A stretch of DNA of 64,000 bases from RYN-230 sp963717125. GTDB lineage: Bacteria > Actinomycetota > Actinomycetes > Streptosporangiales > Streptosporangiaceae. How positions within the stretch are numbered: the first letter of the stretch is position 1; the number at the start of each line of letters is the position of its first letter. The stretch spans positions 124,001 through 188,000 of the forward strand of contig CAVQVG010000008.1 of the NCBI GenBank assembly GCA_963717125.1, written 5' to 3'. The position numbers and the translations under genes are program-made. Of the stretch, positions 25,834-34,231 are shown one piece after another. The notes under the pieces are model-generated. The model was given only the letters and a program-made list of their open reading frames with translations. It made no database searches and had not been told where the DNA came from.

Positions 25834-26508
25834 TCAGCGGCGCAGCGTCATGACCAGGATGGGCGTGGTCGTTGGCTGCCTGGTGCCGCCGGCCGGCTCG
25901 ACCGTGACCCCGATCCGGTCGGCCGCGGTCAGGCCGCCGGCCAGCAGTGGGCCGGTCCGGCCCCCGGCCGGCTGCGGGAGCAGCCCGGCCGGGCGCACCC
26001 GGCCGGGGGCCATGAACCACACTTCGTAGACCCGGCCGCCGGCCAGCGCGGGCAGCCCGGCGGTGCTGATGATCAGCGCGTGCCGGGACTGGGAGGCGAC
26101 CACGGTGGCCGTCCCGCCGGCCGTGGTGGCCTGAACGGTCAGCCGGGCGTCCGGCGCGGCCAGCACCGCCGCGGCCGACTGGATGTGCGCCCGGGCCTGG
26201 TCCAGTTGGTGCTGGGTGGCGGACTGCACGATGCCGAGCGCGACGGCGGCCGCGATCGCGGCCGCGGCCAGGGCGGTCGCCAGCCGCGGGACCCTGGCCC
26301 GCAACCCAGGCCGGGCCAGCCGACCCGGCCTGGGGACCAGCGGCGGATCCTGCCGGGTGACCGCCACGGCCGCGCGGACCCGGGGCCGGAGCCGCGCGGG
26401 CGGCGCGGCGGCCACGGCCAGGGCCAGCCGCGCCCCGGTCTCGCGGAACCCGCGGACCTCGTGGTCGCAGGCCGGGCACCCGCCCAGGTGCCGCTCGAAG
26501 CGGGCGAT
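25834..26508 (-). pseudogene. RskA-type anti-sigma factor lacking its N terminus and start
   Basis: The frame contains the end of a ZAS zinc-binding motif (HLGGCPAC, the His-x3-Cys-x2-Cys part), a transmembrane helix (LATALAAAAIAAAVALGI) and a C-terminal RskA domain (GLPALAGGRVYEVWFMAPG, LPQPAGGRTGPLL). The usual first 25 or so residues before FERHL are gone. Upstream the frame has no ATG or GTG before running into antisense of the next gene. No ECF sigma gene adjoins it, although rskA and sigK genes are normally neighbours. At the break lies a run of 15-base tandem repeats. Most likely a truncated remnant. Confidence 0.65.
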
Positions 26509-27945
26509 CCGGCTCAGCCCAGCCCGGCTCAGGCCAGCCCGGCGCAGCCCGGTTCGGCACAGAGCAGTCCCGCACCGGTCCGGAGCTGGCGCGTCCCGGT
26601 CGGGCTCGGCGCCACGGCGGCCGGCGCCGTCCTGATCACCGGGGCGTTCCTGCCCTGGGTGACCACGTTCGCCGGGCTGATCGCGATCCCCGGGGTGCGC
26701 GGCAGCAACGGGCGCATCCTGGCCGCGATGGGGGCCATCATCGCGGTGGCCGGGCTGTGGCATGCCCTGCGCGGCGGCCGGTGGTCGCGCTGGCTGGCCG
26801 GCCTGGCCGGGTTCGCCGCCACCGGGTTCTGCGGCTTCCTGCTCCTCCAGCTCGCCGCCAGCCTGCGCGCGCTGAGCTCCGACTCCATGGTGGCCGCGCG
26901 CAGCGGCCCCGGGCTGTGGGTGTGCGCGGCCGGGGCGGCGCTCGCGTTCACCACCTTGTTCCTGCCCAGCTCGGGGCAGCAGACCCTGGTCCACCGGCGA
27001 CCCGGCGCCGGTGTGCTGGCGTGGGCCGCCGACACCGGCTCAGCCGGGGTCCGGCGCGGTATCCAGGTCGCACTGGGCGCGGCCTGGCTGGCCGACGGCG
27101 CCCTGCAGCTGCAGCCGATCATGTTCACCCGCGGCTTCGTCACCCAGATCCTGATGCCCGCGACGATGGGCAGCCCAGCGGGCGTCAGTGGCCCGGCACT
27201 GGCGTTCAGCAGGCTGGTGCTGCATGATCCGGCGGGCTGGGATGCCGCGTTCGCCGCGACCCAGCTGCTGCTCGGCGCGGGCCTGCTGTGGCGCCGCAGC
27301 GTGCGCGCGGCGCTGGCCGCCAGCATCGGCTGGGCGCTGGCCGTGTGGTGGTTCGGCGAAAGCCTGGGCGGCGTGCTCAGCGGCAGCGCCAGCCCGATCA
27401 CCGGCGCGCCGGGCGCGGTCATCCTCTACGCCCTGCTGGCCGTGGCGGCCTGGCCCCGCCGCGGCCCCGGGCGCCCCGGGGAATCCGTCGCCGCGGGCAG
27501 CCCGCTGCGGCGCGGTGGGGCGGGCCTGGCCTGGCTCCTGCTATGGGCCAGCGCTGCCTACTTCCTGCGGCAGCCCGCGAACCGCACCCCCCTCGCCCTG
27601 CATAACGCCCTCGCCGGGCTGGCCGCCGGCGAACCGGGCTGGCTTGCCGGGGTCGATCGAGCCGTGGCCGGCGCGGTGGGCAGCCACGGCGCGGCCGTCA
27701 CGATCGCGCTCGCCGCGGCCTGCCTGGCCATCGGCGCCGGGGTGCTGTGGCGCGGCACCGCCCGGCCGGCCCTGATCCTCAGCGTGGCCGTCGCGCTGGC
27801 CATCTGGGTGCTGGGGGAGAACTTCGGCGGGCTGCTCACCGGACAGGCCACCGACCCCAACTCCGGCCCGCTGCTGATCCTGCTGGCCGCCGCCTACTGG
27901 CCGGCCAGGCGTGGACGGGCGGCGGCCGGACATTACGCTGACTAG
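26488..27945 (+). CDS. Polytopic membrane protein of unknown function
   Basis: About 485 residues with roughly ten hydrophobic segments. The layout is internally repetitive: VLLGAGLLWRRSVRAALAAS then WWFGESLGGVLSG in the middle recurs as AIGAGVLWRGTARPALILS then WVLGENFGGLLTG near the end, indicating duplicated halves. The start is uncertain. GTG 26488 is the last in-frame start before the first helix, but it overlaps the antisense anti-sigma remnant, and the first 30 residues are Pro/Ser/Ala repeats encoded by the 15-base repeats at 26511-26550. The original 5' end may have been replaced. Confidence 0.7.
   Translation: MPLEAGDPAQPSPAQASPAQPGSAQSSPAPVRSWRVPVGLGATAAGAVLITGAFLPWVTTFAGLIAIPGVRGSNGRILAAMGAIIAVAGLWHALRGGRWSRWLAGLAGFAATGFCGFLLLQLAASLRALSSDSMVAARSGPGLWVCAAGAALAFTTLFLPSSGQQTLVHRRPGAGVLAWAADTGSAGVRRGIQVALGAAWLADGALQLQPIMFTRGFVTQILMPATMGSPAGVSGPALAFSRLVLHDPAGWDAAFAATQLLLGAGLLWRRSVRAALAASIGWALAVWWFGESLGGVLSGSASPITGAPGAVILYALLAVAAWPRRGPGRPGESVAAGSPLRRGGAGLAWLLLWASAAYFLRQPANRTPLALHNALAGLAAGEPGWLAGVDRAVAGAVGSHGAAVTIALAAACLAIGAGVLWRGTARPALILSVAVALAIWVLGENFGGLLTGQATDPNSGPLLILLAAAYWPARRGRAAAGHYAD
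26511..26550. repeat. 15-base tandem repeats at a gene junction
   Basis: Two full units (GGCTCAGCCCAGCCC and GGCTCAGGCCAGCCC) and a partial third (GGCGCAGCCC) lie exactly where the anti-sigma remnant loses homology and the membrane protein begins. This is consistent with slippage or recombination that joined the two genes head to head. Confidence 0.7.
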
Positions 27946-27988
27946 ACCAGGACGGGCGGCGCGTCCAGTTACCGGGCGGGGGGTTGAT

Positions 27989-29008
27989 ATGGAAGCACCG
28001 CGGCGGGTGCCCGCCGGGCTGCACGCGGCCTCGGTCCGGCTGCCGGTCGAGGGTGAGCTGCCGTCGCTGGACGGCGCGACCGGGTGGTTCAATTCGCCGC
28101 CGCTGACCCCAGCGGGCCTGCGCGGGAAGGTCGTCCTCGCCGACTTCTGGACCTATTCCTGCATCAACTGGATTCGCACCCTGCCGTACGTCCGCGCCTG
28201 GGCCCAGAAGTACGCCAGCCAGGGGCTGGTGGTGGTGGGCGTGCACACCCCGGAGTTCCCGTTCGAGCACGATGCCGATAACGTCCGCTGGGCCATCCGC
28301 GAGACGCGGATCGATTACCCGGTCGCCGCCGACAACGACTATGCGGTCTGGAACGCCTTCGGCAACCACTACTGGCCCGCCCTCTACTTCGCCGACGCGC
28401 AGGGAAGGATCCGGCATCACTACTTCGGCGAAGGTGCGTACGCTCAGTCAGAAATGATCATTCAGCAACTTCTGGCCGAGGCTGGAGCCGGCGTCGCCGG
28501 TGCTGACCTGGTCTCGGTCAACCCGGGCGGGGTGGCCGCCCCCGCCGACTGGGACACGCTGAGATCACCCGAGACCTACCTCGGTTATGACCGCGCCGAG
28601 AATCTGGCCTCGCCCGGCGGCCTGGTCCCCGACCAGGCGCACGCGTACGCCGCCCCGGCCCGGCTGCTGCTCAACGACTGGGCGCTGTCCGGGGACTGGA
28701 CCGTGACGCCGCAGGCGGCCACGCTGAACGCGGCCGACGGGCGCGTCGCCTGCCGCTTCCACGCCCGCGACCTCAATCTCGTCATGGGGCCGCCCGCGCC
28801 AGCCGCCCCGGCGCCGTTCCGCGTGCTGCTCGACGGGCAGCCGCCGGGCACCGCGCACGGCCTCGACGTGACCGAGCAGGGCGCCGGCGTGGCCCGGCAG
28901 CAGCGGCTCTACCAGCTCATCCGCCAGCACGGGCCCATCACCGACCGCACGGTCGAGATCACCTTCCCCGAGCCCGGCATTGAGGCCAACGTGTTCACGT
29001 TCGGCTAG
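27989..29008 (+). CDS. Thioredoxin-like protein (DipZ C-terminal type) with CxxW active site
   Basis: A 339-residue soluble protein. Residues about 20-165 are a TlpA/redoxin-type thioredoxin fold (GKVVLADFWTYSCINWIRTL, VVVGVHTPEFPFEHD, YWPALYFADAQGRIRHHYFG). The second half is a beta-rich domain like the C terminus of DipZ proteins (ETYLGYDRAENLASPGG). The redox motif is Cys58-Ile-Asn-Trp61, not CxxC, so only a monothiol or peroxidase-like mechanism is possible. ATG 27989 is preceded by a G-rich Shine-Dalgarno. There is no signal peptide or CcdA-like membrane part, both of which full-length DipZ has. Confidence 0.85.
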   Translation: MEAPRRVPAGLHAASVRLPVEGELPSLDGATGWFNSPPLTPAGLRGKVVLADFWTYSCINWIRTLPYVRAWAQKYASQGLVVVGVHTPEFPFEHDADNVRWAIRETRIDYPVAADNDYAVWNAFGNHYWPALYFADAQGRIRHHYFGEGAYAQSEMIIQQLLAEAGAGVAGADLVSVNPGGVAAPADWDTLRSPETYLGYDRAENLASPGGLVPDQAHAYAAPARLLLNDWALSGDWTVTPQAATLNAADGRVACRFHARDLNLVMGPPAPAAPAPFRVLLDGQPPGTAHGLDVTEQGAGVARQQRLYQLIRQHGPITDRTVEITFPEPGIEANVFTFG

Positions 29009-29031
29009 CTCGGGGCGCTGGCTGACCCGGG

Positions 29032-30612
29032 TCAGCCGACCTGGCTGGCATGACCGGCCCAGAATGGCGCCCTGAGTTCGCGCTTGAGCAGCTTGCCCGA
29101 GCCGGTGCGGGGGAGTTCGGCCAGGAAGGATACCGAGCGGGGGCACTTGTACCCGGCCAGTTGCTGGTGAGCGTGCGCGATCACGTCCGCCTCGGACAAG
29201 GACGCTCCGGGCGCGCGCACCACGGCCGCGTGCACCTGCTCGCCCCACTCCTCGGACGGGACGCCGAAGACCGCGACGTCGAAAATGCCCGGATGCTGTT
29301 CCAGGGCGGCCTCGATCTCGGCCGGATAGACGTTCATGCCACCGGAGATGATCATGTCGGTCTTGCGGTCGCAGATGTAGTAGTAACCCTCGTCGTCCCG
29401 GTAGGCGATGTCGCCCACGGTGTGGAAATCGCCGTGCGTGGCGGCCTGATAGCTGTCGGGCTGCTTGTAGTACTCGTTGAAGACCCCGGTCGATCTGACG
29501 TAGAGCTCACCGGAATGCTCGGGCCCGGTTCCGGTCACCTCGGCGCCGTGGGGGTCGAGCAAGCGGATCTCGACCCCGGGCGCCGGCAGGCCGCACGAGC
29601 CGGGCTTGCGCAGCTGATCCCTGGGCTCGAGCACGCAGTTCACGCCGAGCTCGGTCGATCCGTAGATCTCCCACAGCGAGCCCGCCGGGAAGTCCGCCAG
29701 GTAGGCCTGCTTGAGCGCCATGCTCCACGGCGCGGCGTTGGCCAGCATGATCCGCATCGAAGACCGGTCGTAGCGGGTCTTGACCTCGGCGGGCAGCGCA
29801 CACACCAGCCGGATCGGCGGCGGCGCGGAGAACGTGGACGTGACTTTGTACGTGTCCACCAGCCGCAGCCAGTCCTCGGCCTCGAACCTGCGCTGGACGA
29901 TGACCGTCTGGCCGAGCAGGAGCCCGGCGCTCATGAACGCCAGCGGGCCGCTGTGATACAGCGGCCCCGAGGTGAGATAGATGTCGTCGGGGGTGTAGCC
30001 GATGAAGCCGATCAGGGCGATGGCCGTGCTCTGGTCGCTCAGCTTGCGGTAGGCGCCCTTGGGCTTGCCGGTCGTGCCGGAGGTGTAGATCATCGTCGCG
30101 CCGGATTCCCCGGTCGCCGTGGCCGGGGGCGCGGCCGATGCCTCGGCCACGAACTCCTCGCCGAGCATCCCGGCCGGGGCCGCGCCGCCGTAGACCAGCA
30201 CGTGACGCAGGCGGCCCAGTTGCCCATCCGGCGGGGCCGGCATCAGGTGCGCGTATTCGGCGTCAACATAAGCGGCCCTGGCGTCGGAATGGGTCACGAT
30301 GTAGCGGGCTTCCGCGGCCGTCAGGCGGTAGTTCAATGGCACCGCGACCGCGCCGAGCTTCCTGGTCGCGTTGACGACGGCGACCACCTGCGGCGAGTTG
30401 GGCCCGCACCAGATCACTTTGTCGCCTCTGGCTACGCCGAGCGAGGCCAGCGCGTTGGCCAGCCGGTTGGCTTCCGTCTCGAGCTGGGCGTAGGTCCACG
30501 ACACGACCCGGGCGCCGGCCCGGTCATCGATCACGGCCAGCTTGCCGGGCTGCGCTGACGCGTTGACCGTCAGGACATCAGGCATTTCCTCGGTGGCGGC
30601 CACACCAGTCAT
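29032..30612 (-). CDS. AMP-dependent acyl-CoA synthetase/ligase
   Basis: A 526-residue ANL-superfamily enzyme. The P-loop-like A3 motif is YTSGTTGKPKG (176-186). A5 is YGSTELG; A7/A8 is GDIAYRDDEGYYYICDRKTDMI. The C-terminal catalytic lysine is in TGSGKLLKREL. It activates a carboxylic acid to acyl-AMP and then acyl-CoA; the length and motifs resemble medium/long-chain or aromatic acid FadD enzymes. The open frame reaches 31023, but homology starts at about MPDVLTVNA, so ATG 30612 or 30585 is the start. It stands alone, divergent from a small secreted protein, and its 3' end faces the thioredoxin-like gene. Confidence 0.9.
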   Translation of the reverse strand: MTGVAATEEMPDVLTVNASAQPGKLAVIDDRAGARVVSWTYAQLETEANRLANALASLGVARGDKVIWCGPNSPQVVAVVNATRKLGAVAVPLNYRLTAAEARYIVTHSDARAAYVDAEYAHLMPAPPDGQLGRLRHVLVYGGAAPAGMLGEEFVAEASAAPPATATGESGATMIYTSGTTGKPKGAYRKLSDQSTAIALIGFIGYTPDDIYLTSGPLYHSGPLAFMSAGLLLGQTVIVQRRFEAEDWLRLVDTYKVTSTFSAPPPIRLVCALPAEVKTRYDRSSMRIMLANAAPWSMALKQAYLADFPAGSLWEIYGSTELGVNCVLEPRDQLRKPGSCGLPAPGVEIRLLDPHGAEVTGTGPEHSGELYVRSTGVFNEYYKQPDSYQAATHGDFHTVGDIAYRDDEGYYYICDRKTDMIISGGMNVYPAEIEAALEQHPGIFDVAVFGVPSEEWGEQVHAAVVRAPGASLSEADVIAHAHQQLAGYKCPRSVSFLAELPRTGSGKLLKRELRAPFWAGHASQVG

Positions 30613-30844
30613 CCTCGCCGCCACCGGGCCTGGGCGCCACCCGCTGGCCGCTCCTTTGGGACGGCACGCTGGTCGGCTGCATGCCGCAGGTCGATGGCTC
30701 CACCCGCCTCCGCCCTGCCCCGCGAGGGCGGGGTGTTCCGCCGCTTCCTGGACGGCTTCCGGTACCGGTAGCCTCGGCTGACGACATCGGCGAAGGACTG
30801 CGGCGGCTCGGCCAGGCCTGCGCGCTGAAACGGTGAGGACAGTG

Positions 30845-31270
30845 ATGAAGCGGATCGTGATCCTGTTGGCCGGCGCCGCGCTGCTGGGGGCCACGCTGTG
30901 GCTGGGTCCGGTCGCGGACGCGGCCAGCACGCCGGTCATGGACGCGCACGCCACCGGCTGGTCGCACCCGGTGCGATCACCCGCGGCCATCGAGATCGGG
31001 CAGGGTGGGTCGCCGTTTCTCACCCGGCTGACCTGGCAGCGGTGGCGGGCGACCTACGCCAACGGGACCGGCAAGCTGCATATCCTGCACAACCCCACGT
31101 GCGCTCCCATTTACCTGTGCCGGTACGACGTGTACAACGTCACGGTCTATCTGCACCGGGTGATCACGCACCGCGGCGCCGCCGTGTTCAGCCGGATGCG
31201 CTGGACGTATGGGCGTGCCCGTCACGTCCTGTACCTGAGAGTGACCAGCACCGGCTACTGGGACTACTGA
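30845..31270 (+). CDS. Small secreted protein of unknown function
   Basis: A 141-residue protein with a clear Sec signal peptide (KRIVILLAGAALLGATLWLG, cleavage probably after DAA at 25-27). The mature part is beta-rich and aromatic: FLTRLTWQRWRATYANGTGK, two cysteines (NPTCAPIYLCRY) likely forming a disulfide, and a YYxD-type end (TSTGYWDY). GTGAGGAC precedes ATG 30845; a GTG four codons earlier is possible. Proteins of this appearance are common single genes in actinomycetes. No catalytic motif is evident. Confidence 0.75.
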   Translation: MKRIVILLAGAALLGATLWLGPVADAASTPVMDAHATGWSHPVRSPAAIEIGQGGSPFLTRLTWQRWRATYANGTGKLHILHNPTCAPIYLCRYDVYNVTVYLHRVITHRGAAVFSRMRWTYGRARHVLYLRVTSTGYWDY

Positions 31271-31277
31271 GGCACCT

Positions 31278-31321
31278 CCCCGTTGGCCGGCCGGTGGTAT
31301 TCCCCGTTAGCCGGCCGGTGG
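31278..31321. repeat. Two 20-base direct repeats
   Basis: CCCCGTTGGCCGGCCGGTGG at 31278-31297 recurs at 31302-31321 with one change (A for G in position 8), separated by four bases, just after the small secreted-protein gene. Each unit contains the palindrome GCCGGCCGG, so the pair could form alternative hairpins; a terminator role is possible. Confidence 0.5.
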
Positions 31322-31373
31322 CGGGCTGGACAAAGGCCAGCACACGGTCCACGGCGGTGGCCGCCGCGCGGCG

Positions 31374-32030
31374 CTAGCTCGCGTGAACCGGATCGGCGAG
31401 CTGGGCTGTCTCCGGCCGGGGCGCAGCTTCGTGCCGCTCGGGGGATACGGCGGGCGGGGGCACTTGTGCCAGGCTGGTGATCGCGGCGACCAGGTTGACA
31501 GTGACCTGGCGCGCGCTGGCCCGCACCCGGGCGGCTTCCTCCATCTCCTTGGCCCCGGACAGGTTCTGCGCCCTGGAGTGGGTGGCATCGATGGCCCGGG
31601 CCATCGCGGCGGCTAGTACCTCACTCGGGTGCTGTTCGATCTCCTTGCGCCTGGTCTCCTGCCGGTCCCGGTACATGCGGGCGACCGCGCTCAGGCTCGC
31701 CGTGCCCAGGGCGGCCGCGACCGCGGCGATGAGCCATGGCCCGGCCCCCGGCCGCGGATGGACCGGCCACTCGAGGGCGCGCACAGCGGCGATCGCGGTG
31801 GCTACCGTCCCGCTCGCGAACAGCGGGAGCAGATAGCGCCACCCCCGCACGACCCGCTTCGCGATTCGCGTGTCGCGGTACGGAGACTGGGTCGGCGGCC
31901 GGTCTGGCGGCAGCCATGCCGCCGCCTCCGGGCCGGGCGGTTGGCGGACCGATGCCAGCATGGATTCCGGGCCCGCCCTCGCGTGCCGCGCGGCTCTGCC
32001 CCGGTTCTGGGCCTGTTGCGGCGTGTTCAT
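31374..32030 (-). CDS. Two-helix membrane protein of unknown function
   Basis: A 218-residue protein. A Pro/Arg-rich N-terminal 55 residues is followed by two transmembrane helices (YLLPLFASGTVATAIAAVRA and WLIAAVAAALGTASLSAVA). A long charged helix comes next (RMYRDRQETRRKEIEQHPSE to about 175), suited to coiled-coil pairing, and then a Pro-rich tail. The start overlaps the stop of the preceding gene (ATGA), so the two are co-expressed. I do not recognise the family. Confidence 0.65.
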   Translation of the reverse strand: MNTPQQAQNRGRAARHARAGPESMLASVRQPPGPEAAAWLPPDRPPTQSPYRDTRIAKRVVRGWRYLLPLFASGTVATAIAAVRALEWPVHPRPGAGPWLIAAVAAALGTASLSAVARMYRDRQETRRKEIEQHPSEVLAAAMARAIDATHSRAQNLSGAKEMEEAARVRASARQVTVNLVAAITSLAQVPPPAVSPERHEAAPRPETAQLADPVHAS

Positions 32031-32434
32031 TCGGTTAACCGCATCGTGCTGACGGCCAGGCTAAGCGTGTCCGGTCCACCGCGGCCGCGTTCCCCGGGGC
32101 CCGGGGGAGTGCCGCTGCCGGTGCTGCCGGTGCCATCGGTGCTATCGGTGCTGCTGCCGGTGCCGTCGGTGCTGCTGCCGGTGCCGTCGGTGCCGTCGGC
32201 GGGCCGGTCGATCGCGAACAGCCTGAGCTGGGCCCCGGTGAGGTGGCGACCGCGAGCCCAGTCGGTCAGGGCTTGCACCATGTCGCCGAGGTGGTCGGAA
32301 CAAGCCTCCGCGCTGGTGTGCACTGGCCCGGTGCCATCCGCGGCATCCAGGTAGGCCTGGAAGCGTGGCGGCCGGCCGCAGGCGCCGTCGGCGTGGCAGG
32401 TGGGCACCGGCATCTGGTGCGGCGGGGAATTCAT
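32027..32434 (-). CDS. Small Cys/His protein with Thr-Asp-Gly-Ser repeat tail
   Basis: A 135-residue protein. The N-terminal 75 residues contain Cys/His pairs (PTCHADGACG, EACSDHLGDMV) that could bind zinc, followed by a helix ALTDWARGRHLTGAQLRLF. The tail is a simple repeat (DGTGSSTDGTGSSTDSTDGT) from an 18-base DNA repeat. AAGGA stands seven bases before ATG 32434. It forms an operon with the membrane protein at 31374. The Cys/His part recalls small proteins of integrative elements in actinomycetes, but I cannot name the family. Confidence 0.6.
   Translation of the reverse strand: MNSPPHQMPVPTCHADGACGRPPRFQAYLDAADGTGPVHTSAEACSDHLGDMVQALTDWARGRHLTGAQLRLFAIDRPADGTDGTGSSTDGTGSSTDSTDGTGSTGSGTPPGPGERGRGGPDTLSLAVSTMRLTE
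32116..32205. repeat. 18-base tandem repeat inside a gene
   Basis: Several copies of the pattern GGTGCCGTCGGTGCTGCT lie in tandem with small variations. They encode the Thr/Asp/Gly/Ser tail of the 32027-32434 product. A length multiple of three keeps the frame, so copy number could vary without breaking the gene. Confidence 0.6.
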
Positions 32435-32789
32435 GTCAGGATCCTTTTCAGGAGTGTGTCCGGGAATGCTGGTGGCGACCGGTGCCTGCGGACGGTGACA
32501 CCCAGCGCACGGCCGGATGGGTTCGGACTGCCGTGCGGGTCGCTCAGGAATGCGGATCTGTCGCGGTGTTCTGGCCGGTCAGGCCCCTAGGCGTGCGGTC
32601 TGCCCGGCGGGCCTTGCCCCTTCCCGGCCCGGGCGGCGCGGGGCGTCCCAGCGACCGCCCGGGGCGACTCGGCCAGGAGACTGGCCGCTCGCTCCTGAGA
32701 TCTCGGGCCCGTGGGGCCCTTCACGGCCCGAATGCTATCCACTACCTTGTCCATTGGCTGAGTCCTCATCAGGGAACCGGCTGTGGTTA

Positions 32790-32823
32790 GGCGACGGCCC
32801 CTGTTGCACCAGGGGCCGTCGCC
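32790..32823. terminator. 14-base stem hairpin
   Basis: The arms at 32790-32803 and 32810-32823 pair perfectly around the loop TTGCAC; the left arm contains GCGACGGCCCCTG. It stands alone, about 350 bases from the nearest gene. No T tract follows. It could end transcription entering from either side or be a structured element. Confidence 0.5.
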
Positions 32824-33529
32824 ATATTCATCAATGAGCGCGTAGACCCGGCGCGATTGAGCCGATCCGCGCGGGTCATGTGTTTCGTGTTTCGTGTTTC
32901 GAACTCCCGAGTAGCTTTTTTGACATGTAGGCCCTTCTCCGCGTCCTCAACCCCCGTCGAGTCAGTCTGTCTACTCTGCTCGCAAGGGCCCCACATCGCC
33001 GCTCAGAGTATCGCGCACGGGGAGTGGCTGGGCGATTCTGTGAGAAGTTCTTAGTGGGTACATATCGGGTGTCCTATGCAATCGTGCGCAGTGCACGCGT
33101 ATCTGCACGTGCATGATCTCGTGCACATGCGCCAAGCAATTGCACAAACGCTCAGCTGCGTGCGCCCGGTGCGGAGCCGGGCGCGCTTCCTTGGTTATGG
33201 CTCTGACCAGGGTCTCCGGCGTTGTGAAATACCGGTTCAGCAGGACCGGTCCCTAGATCACTTAGCAAATTGCCAGGAAATTTGGCCGGCAACTTCCCTG
33301 ACGGCGCCGGGACTCGGGTCGTCTACTGGTGCGTAAAACGGGAATATACGACATGCTACACATGTCCCTTTGCCCGCTTAGCAGCTGCAATCGAATGCGG
33401 CCAGGCGATGACTGTACGTGCATGCACGTCCGGGCGGTCGGGCCCAATAGTCCACTTTATCGTCAGGGTATATAGCGAGACCCCGGGTCCGTCGCCGCTG
33501 CTTTCCGGCCGGTCATGGGCATCCGTGAC

Positions 33530-33555
33530 GGCCGTGCCGGTGTGCCGGCACGGCC
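33530..33555. repeat. 11-base inverted repeat with 4-base loop
   Basis: GGCCGTGCCGG (33530-33540) and CCGGCACGGCC (33545-33555) pair around TGTG at the start of the G-rich low-complexity tract. No gene ends here, so its role is unclear. Confidence 0.45.
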
Positions 33556-33662
33556 GCCGTGCCGGCGCGCCGGCGAGCCTGGGGCCGGGCCGGCGCCGCC
33601 GGTGTGCCGGCGTGCCTGCGCCGGCGGACGCGGCGTCGGTTCGCCGGTTCGCCTGCGTCGGC

Positions 33663-33677
33663 GGGGGGGGGGGGGGG
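33663..33677. repeat. Run of 15 G within a G-quadruplex-prone tract
   Basis: An uninterrupted 15-G homopolymer is followed to about 33830 by many GGGG and GGCGGG blocks arranged as imperfect repeats (GGTGGGGTGCTGGCC-like). Several G-quadruplexes could form. Length in the assembly may be unreliable. Confidence 0.7.
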
Positions 33678-33994
33678 CTGGTGGGCGGGGTGGCCACGGG
33701 GCGGGTGGCCGGGGCACGGTAGCCACGGGTGGGTTGGCCGGCGGGGTGCTGGCCAGCGGGGGTGCTGGTCGGCGGGCGGGTGGCCGGTGGGGTGCTGGCC
33801 GGCGGGGGGCGGGGGGCGGGCCGGGTGAAATTTCCCGGACTGCCGCGCCGTGTGGCCGGGGTATATGAGCAGGCAGCCCTGGTGTTCCTGGGCCGGAAGC
33901 GGCCGGCCCTAGGGCAGTCCGTTGACGCGGGGTTTGAGATCGCTCACAATCGGCGGCACTTCGTCCCAAGTTCCCAGGTCCTTAGCGAGCGAAA

Positions 33995-34010
33995 GTTGTT
34001 AACGCTAACG
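33995..34010. promoter_or_regulatory. LacI-like operator upstream of GH54
   Basis: GTTGTTAACGCTAACG is an imperfect palindrome of the LacI-family type (centred on a CG step). Its first twelve bases recur exactly upstream of the GH51 gene at 37361. It lies 222 bases before the GH54 start. Shared control of the two arabinofuranosidases is inferred. Confidence 0.55.
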
Positions 34011-34231
34011 TGCGGTGGTTCTGGGCTCGCCCAGGTCTGCCATTGCAGCCGGAGCCCCAACTGAAGCCGAGCCACAGCCGAAACCGGAGCCCAGCCGGAC
34101 CGGAGCCGATAGCCGACGCCGGCGGGGCCAGGGCGCTGCGTGAATTGGGAGGTGCCTGGAGCAGAAGTGCCAGGTGGGCTTAGGCCAATCCAGCCAGCAA
34201 TGAAGCGTCGGATAAGGAAAGGCAGGTACAC

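Larger units (their letters stand above)
32435..34231. other. 1.8-kb stretch without a convincing gene
   Basis: No open frame here has good codon bias, a ribosome-binding site and recognisable features. A weak candidate is a 55-residue minus-strand frame (32587-32754) starting MDKVVDSIRAVKG, with GAGGA eight bases before its ATG. The segment 32850-33480 is clearly less GC-rich than its surroundings and rich in TGCACG/CGTGCA palindromes. 33520-33840 is extremely G-rich with a 15-G run at 33663-33677. The hairpins at 32790 and 33530 and the operator at 33995 are listed separately. The last 240 bases are the GH54 promoter region. Confidence 0.55.

Noticed and set aside
33515..33868. Overlapping open frames in the G-rich tract
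   Set aside because: They arise from G/C repeats (poly-Gly/Arg/Ala products) and lack start signals.
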